From: Bacteroidota bacterium
Lineage (GTDB): Bacteria; Bacteroidota; Bacteroidia; Bacteroidales; GCA-2748055
Direction: 5' to 3'
DNA length: 11,052 nucleotides
Assembly (NCBI GenBank): GCA_030642565.1
Contig: DAOWNM010000057.1
Span: 1 to 11,052 of the forward strand
In this document: in pieces, positions 7,840 to 11,052 of the stretch
How the letters are laid out: each line of letters starts with the position of its first letter
How positions within the stretch are numbered: position 1 is the stretch's first letter
Translations under genes and position numbers: made by a program
The notes under the pieces: model-generated
The model's input: only the letters and a program-made list of their open reading frames with translations
The model's database searches: none
What the model was told of the DNA's origin: nothing

Positions 7840-8496
7840 TCAGAATAGGATTCCCATGTGTATGGAGAGGGCGCTCAATTTCACATTGGCCCTGTCGTTA
7901 TCGGTTACATCTGTTAGCCCTGAGGTCCACCGGATGCCTCCAATTACGGCAGTACTACCCCCAAGTTTATATTCCACTCCCAGTCCGGCATGGTAACCGA
8001 GACAGAAGAGGTTCACACTCTCACGAATGTCCTCCTTCTCAAAGGATGCATCTTCGGAGGTGGCTTTGGCATTGAGGTTGATCATGGGATTGAATCCCAG
8101 TTGCAAAAAGAAGGTTGCATATCCCAACTCCTCTGTCTTCAGTTTAAGTCCAACGGGGATATCAATGTACTGTAAATTCAGTTTCACAGATTGTCCCGGC
8201 TCAACCAGCAGGGTTTCTCCCTTGGAACTGAATTCGGTCGAATCGGCATAGAGCAGATTCCCCCCCAGGTTGTTGATTCCGACACCCAATGCAAAGGCAT
8301 AATTTTCTGCAAAAAAATAGTCCATCTGCAGTCCGGCCTGCAGATGAAAAATCGAACCATCGGGCTCCACAGTTTCATCATCGGAGTTAAACCATGCGAA
8401 TTGTGGATCCATATGTACGTTGAATCTTAGAGGTGTCTGGGCATGCAGGGAGATTATGGTGCCCAGCATGATTGATGTAGCCAGTATTCGTTTCAT
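7840..8496 (-). CDS. Outer-membrane beta-barrel protein (PF13568-like)
   Basis: A 218 aa exported protein. Residues 1-20 form a signal peptide ending in LHAQ, with cleavage expected after Gln20. The rest alternates hydrophobic and polar residues with many Gly and aromatic turns (QAGLQMDYFFAENYAFALGVGI, GYHAGLGVEYKLG, AVIGGIRW) and ends in a terminal Phe, as expected of a small eight-strand-type barrel folded in the outer membrane. This resembles the PorT/OmpA-like barrel families common in Bacteroidota; I cannot assign a specific role and do not claim it is PorT itself. It is the first gene of a two-gene unit with nadE and is divergent from gldB. Function unknown. Confidence 0.85.
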   Translation of the reverse strand: MKRILATSIMLGTIISLHAQTPLRFNVHMDPQFAWFNSDDETVEPDGSIFHLQAGLQMDYFFAENYAFALGVGINNLGGNLLYADSTEFSSKGETLLVEPGQSVKLNLQYIDIPVGLKLKTEELGYATFFLQLGFNPMINLNAKATSEDASFEKEDIRESVNLFCLGYHAGLGVEYKLGGSTAVIGGIRWTSGLTDVTDNDRANVKLSALSIHMGILF

Positions 8497-8502
8497 ATTT
8501 TA

Positions 8503-8510
8503 TACTTTTG
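8503..8510 (+). promoter_or_regulatory. Probable -7 element for gldB
   Basis: The plus strand reads TACTTTTG, matching TAnnTTTG, ending 26 bp before the chosen gldB ATG at 8537. The inferred transcript starts near 8515-8517. It sits just outside the barrel protein start at 8496 and faces the minus-strand element at 8529-8536. No clear -33 element is seen. Confidence 0.5.
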
Positions 8511-8528
8511 TTAATCGCATTAAGAACT

Positions 8529-8536
8529 CAAATTTA
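8529..8536 (-). promoter_or_regulatory. Probable -7 element for the barrel protein–nadE unit
   Basis: The minus strand reads TAAATTTG, matching TAnnTTTG, 32 bp upstream of the barrel gene ATG at 8496. A GTTG about 21 bp further upstream, inside the start of gldB, could serve as a weak -33 element. The inferred transcript begins near 8522-8524. Confidence 0.5.
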
Positions 8537-9559
8537 ATGATTATGATGAGACCTGTTCAACGGACTGCGCTTTTTCTGGCAGGTATCGCACTGATGGTAA
8601 CCGGATGCAGGAGCAATCCCCTTGATGTGGATATTTCAGGAGTTGAAGCGAATATTGAGCTGGAGCGATTGGACCGGGATCTATTTGAAATGGACCAGGA
8701 TACCATGGATAGTGCCATAGGGTCATTGTACAAACGTTATGACGATTTCTTTGATGTTTTCAATGTACATGTGATCAGCATCGGACAGGCCTCTTCCCGC
8801 AGGTACGCCTCCTACCTCTCCATGTTTATCAATGATCCCACAAACAGGGAGGTATTCGAATATACCAATCAGATTTTTGCCTCTAATACGGTGGTAGAGG
8901 CCGGGCTGACCAATGGATTCAGACATTATCTCTACCACTATCCCGATTCGGTACTACCCAGAGTGGTGGGTTATGTAAGCAGGTTTAACCAGGGACTTTT
9001 TACAGTGGACCATTTTGTGGGTATCGGTCTTGATCAATACCTGGGAAGTGAGTGCAGTTTTTATCAGAAATTGGGAGTACCCAAATACCTGGCTCAGAAA
9101 AAAGAGCCTGCCAGGGTGCCTGTGGATGTGATGTATGCCTGGGCCACACAGCTCTATCCATACAACGATTCAGTGGACAATGTACTCTCCAGGATGATTT
9201 ATCATGGGCAGCTGGCCTGGTTTGTGAGTGCTATGTTTCCGCAACTGGAGGAGCAGTTGAATATGGGCTTCACTGATGATCATATGAAGTGGTGCAGGAA
9301 TAATGAAAAGCAGATGTGGACCCATCTGGTGGAGAAGAAACTGCTCTTTTCCACCGATCCGATGAATATCCGAAAGCTGATGGAGGATGCTCCCTATACA
9401 CGGTTCTATACCTCGGAATCGCCTGGCCGGGCTGCTGTCTGGCAGGGGTGGCAGATTGTCAATGCTTTTGTGGAGCGATACCCGAAGCTGACCGTTCACC
9501 AGGTGATGTCGCAGCGCAACTATCAGGAGTTGCTAAGGTTGTCGAGGTACAATCCGTGA
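8537..9559 (+). CDS. gldB: GldB-like lipoprotein
   Basis: A 340 aa lipoprotein when started at the ATG at 8537. The N-terminus is a lipoprotein signal with the lipobox VTGC and lipidated Cys24, so the mature protein is membrane-anchored on the periplasmic side. The body shows GldB-family features: RLDRDLFEMD after the anchor, VGIGLDQYLGSECSFY near the middle, a MIYHGQLAWFVSAMFP stretch, KWCRNNEKQMW, and SPGRAAVWQGWQIVNAF near the end. GldB is needed for gliding in Flavobacterium, but homologues also occur in non-gliding Bacteroidota, so a general envelope role is possible here. The frame is open upstream to 8420, but that extension would overlap the divergent barrel gene and bury the signal peptide; ATGs at 8543 and 8546 are alternatives. 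No other gld gene is in view. Confidence 0.88.
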   Translation: MIMMRPVQRTALFLAGIALMVTGCRSNPLDVDISGVEANIELERLDRDLFEMDQDTMDSAIGSLYKRYDDFFDVFNVHVISIGQASSRRYASYLSMFINDPTNREVFEYTNQIFASNTVVEAGLTNGFRHYLYHYPDSVLPRVVGYVSRFNQGLFTVDHFVGIGLDQYLGSECSFYQKLGVPKYLAQKKEPARVPVDVMYAWATQLYPYNDSVDNVLSRMIYHGQLAWFVSAMFPQLEEQLNMGFTDDHMKWCRNNEKQMWTHLVEKKLLFSTDPMNIRKLMEDAPYTRFYTSESPGRAAVWQGWQIVNAFVERYPKLTVHQVMSQRNYQELLRLSRYNP

Positions 9560-9591
9560 TTAATGGTTTTGCTTAGGATGCTGGATGGGTA

Positions 9592-10019
9592 TCATTGCGA
9601 TTTGAGTGGATCGAATGCCCATAGGTTATACTTAATATTGCCCAGTCCCACATAGAGCTTACCCCGGAGGTTGAAATAGATGAGATCATACAACCAAAAA
9701 GAAGGATTCATCCAGGCTTCTTCAGAGCAGTATTTTGTTCAGGATAATTCCCAGTCCAAAATCGCCGACGCCACTCATATGGAACCGCGATTCGCTATAG
9801 GTAAACCCTGGACCAATGCTTATATTCCAATACCAGCCAGAATCCGGTAGTAAGGGTAAAGTAATCAGAAGGTGCAATCTCAGCAATTAGTTTGGGTGAG
9901 AGGAGACTGATCCTTCCGATCACAGAGGGTGATTCGGGTTCCATCACAAAGGAGTTGTCCTGCGCCTGCAGCGGCCATACGGTCATCAGATAGAATAGTG
10001 CGGGTATATGTCGTTTCAT
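9592..10019 (-). pseudogene. Small exported barrel-like protein gene with two frameshifts
   Basis: Coding sense continues across three frames on the minus strand. Frame one starts at the ATG at 10019 with a signal peptide (MKRHIPALFYLMTVWPLQAQ) and strand-like sequence ISLLSPKLIAEIAP...FTLTTGFWL, then reaches a stop at 9795-9797. Near 9833 sense moves to the next frame, YWNISIGPGFTYSESRFHMS and GVGDFGLGIILNK. At the AAAA run at 9733-9736 it shifts again the same way, giving EEAWMNPSFWLYDLIYFNLR then GKLYVGLGNIKYNLWAFDPL, with a stop at 9592-9594. Removing one base at each point restores about 141 codons of an outer-membrane-style protein. It starts 13 bp after the potassium channel stop, probably in the same unit, and fills the gap next to gldB. 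It is a decayed gene or a sequencing error; the family is unidentified. Confidence 0.7.
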
Positions 10020-10032
10020 TGTTGGGGGTGAG

Positions 10033-10836
10033 CTACAGTTTGGTTCCGCAGATTTTACAGAACCTGGCATCGCCGTCATGCCGGACATGGCCGCAATTTG
10101 TGCAGGAGAGCTGCTGTCTGTTCCGGTCCGATTTGACCGCTCTGCCAATCTCCACTGAAATGATCCCTGTGGGGACCGCAATAATGGAGTAGCCAGTGAG
10201 CATGGCCACTGAGGCAAAGATCTTTCCCAGTACCGTGGCCGGGGCAATATCCCCGTAGCCCACCGTGGTGATGGTCACAATGGCCCAGTAGATACTCTGC
10301 GGGATGGAGGTAAATCCGTTCTCTTCTCCCTCTATAAGATAGAGCAAAGATCCCAGGATCAGAACCAGGGTAAGCACCGCTCCGAAGAAGACGACGATCT
10401 TGCGAATACTTTGTTGAAGTGCCCTGACCAGTATGGCTGCTTCTTTCACATATCTTCCCAGTTTAAAAACCCTGAACATTCTGAGCAATCTGAGTGCACG
10501 GATGGTAAGCAGGAAAGTGGTCTGATCAAATATCAGACCCATGTAAGTGGGAAGAATGGCCAGCAGGTCAACAATCCCAAAGAAACTGGTCATATACTTC
10601 CATGGACGAGGGGAGGTAAATATCCTGAGCAGGTACTCCAGGGTAAAGACAATGGTGAAGAACCATTCAGTGGTGATAAAAAAATGATTGTGCGCCTCCT
10701 GCAGGGTTGATACACTCTCCAGCACCACAACAGTTACACTGAGAATGATCATCCAGAGCAGGAGTACATCAAAAACTCTTCCTGCCCGGGTATCGGTACC
10801 AAATATGACGATAAATATTTTGTTCCTGAGATTCAC
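10033..10836 (-). CDS. Voltage-gated potassium channel with C-terminal zinc ribbon
   Basis: A 267 aa inner-membrane channel with six transmembrane segments: S1 about 21-41, S2 about 56-73, S3 about 84-104, an arginine-bearing S4 (TIRALRLLRMFRVFKLGR, 111-128), S5 about 147-168 and S6 about 203-228. The pore loop carries the K+ selectivity filter TTVGYGD at 190-196. This is the Kv-type ion transporter family. After S6, residues 245-263 form a CxxC...CxxC module (C245, C248, C260, C263) that should bind one zinc ion on the cytoplasmic side. I recall similar tails on other Bacteroidota channels, but their role is unknown to me. The ATG at 10836 gives the standard N-terminus and follows a GAGAGG ribosome site. 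A ferredoxin gene lies upstream behind a terminator, and the broken barrel gene follows after 13 bp. Confidence 0.94.
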   Translation of the reverse strand: MNLRNKIFIVIFGTDTRAGRVFDVLLLWMIILSVTVVVLESVSTLQEAHNHFFITTEWFFTIVFTLEYLLRIFTSPRPWKYMTSFFGIVDLLAILPTYMGLIFDQTTFLLTIRALRLLRMFRVFKLGRYVKEAAILVRALQQSIRKIVVFFGAVLTLVLILGSLLYLIEGEENGFTSIPQSIYWAIVTITTVGYGDIAPATVLGKIFASVAMLTGYSIIAVPTGIISVEIGRAVKSDRNRQQLSCTNCGHVRHDGDARFCKICGTKL

Positions 10837-10843
10837 CTCTCTT

Positions 10844-10851
10844 CAAAGTTA
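10844..10851 (-). promoter_or_regulatory. Possible -7 element for the channel gene
   Basis: The minus strand reads TAACTTTG, an exact TAnnTTTG match, but it ends only 7 bp before the ATG at 10836. A transcript from it would have almost no leader and would lose part of the ribosome site. It directly abuts the T-rich tail of the ferredoxin terminator. It may be a chance match. Confidence 0.3.
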
Positions 10852-10859
10852 TAAAAATA

Positions 10860-10886
10860 AAAGACCGCCCTTTTGAGGCAGTCTTT
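10860..10886 (-). terminator. Rho-independent terminator of the ferredoxin gene
   Basis: On the minus strand AAAGACTGCC and GGCGGTCTTT form a 10 bp stem with one G-U pair around a 7-base loop, followed by TATTTTTAT. It lies 25 bp beyond the ferredoxin stop and before the channel gene, so it separates the two transcripts. On the plus strand the stem has one C-A mismatch and a weaker tail. Confidence 0.8.
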
Positions 10887-10910
10887 CTTTCATGCTTTAA
10901 CTTCCCGACC

Positions 10911-11052
10911 CTATTCCGGGCTGATCGCTTCAACGGGACAAACATCTGCGCATGCGCCACAGTCGGTACACAGTTCAGGGTCAATTACATAAATATCTCC
11001 TTCGCTGATTGCCTCAACCGGACATTCATCAATACAGGTGCCACATGCAGTA
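10911..11052 (-). CDS. 2[4Fe-4S] ferredoxin (C-terminal part)
   Basis: The last 45 codons of a small bacterial-type ferredoxin, a cytoplasmic electron carrier, enter from the right edge; the stop is TAG at 10911-10913. Visible are ACGTCIDECP, which holds three of the four cysteines of the first cluster, and the complete second motif CTDCGACADVCPVEA. By the CxxCxxCxxxCP pattern the missing first cysteine is the codon that straddles the window edge, and the one base seen of it (T) agrees. The whole protein should be about 55 residues, normal for this family. The hairpin at 10860-10886 ends the transcript. The start and upstream neighbours are outside the window. Confidence 0.93.
   Translation of the reverse strand, partial: TACGTCIDECPVEAISEGDIYVIDPELCTDCGACADVCPVEAISPE

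Noticed and set aside
8420..8536. Longer gldB start giving 39 extra N-terminal residues
   Set aside because: The extension overlaps the divergent barrel gene and would place a charged stretch before the lipoprotein signal; starting at 8537 puts the signal peptide at the N-terminus.
9560..9591. Possible terminator between gldB and the broken barrel gene
   Set aside because: No stem with a T-run is visible in these 32 bases.
9795..10247. A 150-codon minus-strand frame read as one intact gene
   Set aside because: Its first half overlaps the conserved 3' end of the potassium channel gene in another frame; only the part from 10019 down, starting with a signal peptide, is credible and belongs to the frameshifted gene.

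Overview
The window looks like ordinary chromosomal DNA from a member of the Bacteroidota, probably Bacteroidales or a related order. Four signs support this: a MurF–alanine racemase fusion (a Bacteroidota arrangement), a GldB-type lipoprotein, a PF13568-like outer-membrane barrel, and several intergenic sequences matching the Bacteroidota -7 promoter element TAnnTTTG. Genes are closely packed in short runs on both strands. I see no rRNA, tRNA, CRISPR array, transposase, integrase or phage gene.

Layout. (1) 1-579, minus: the N-terminal 193 codons of a conserved Bacteroidota-type protein with a proline/glutamate-rich linker; it runs off the left edge. (2) 646-4466, plus: a tight run of thymidine kinase, the MurF-Alr fusion and a family-2 glycosyltransferase, with gaps of 6 and 2 bp. 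(3) 4503-6104, minus: a Crp/Fnr-family regulator followed 3 bp later by a LpxL/HtrB-like acyltransferase. (4) 6175-8496, minus: an outer-membrane barrel protein and NAD+ synthetase, 6 bp apart. (5) 8537-9559, plus: a GldB-like lipoprotein, divergent from (4), with -7 elements that face each other. (6) 9592-10836, minus: a voltage-gated potassium channel with a C-terminal zinc ribbon, then a small exported protein gene broken by two frameshifts. (7) 10911-11052, minus: the C-terminal end of a 2[4Fe-4S] ferredoxin, followed by a hairpin terminator.

The common theme is the cell envelope: peptidoglycan precursor and D-alanine supply (MurF-Alr), probable LPS core or other surface glycan (glycosyltransferase), lipid A or other acylation (LpxL-like), and outer-membrane or lipoprotein components (barrel protein, GldB, the broken barrel). 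Thymidine kinase, NadE and ferredoxin are housekeeping genes.

I found no convincing new multi-gene system. The items most worth a second look are the twice-frameshifted exported protein at 9592-10019, the zinc-ribbon tail on the potassium channel, the facing promoters between the barrel gene and gldB, and the pairing of a Crp/Fnr regulator with an acyltransferase.
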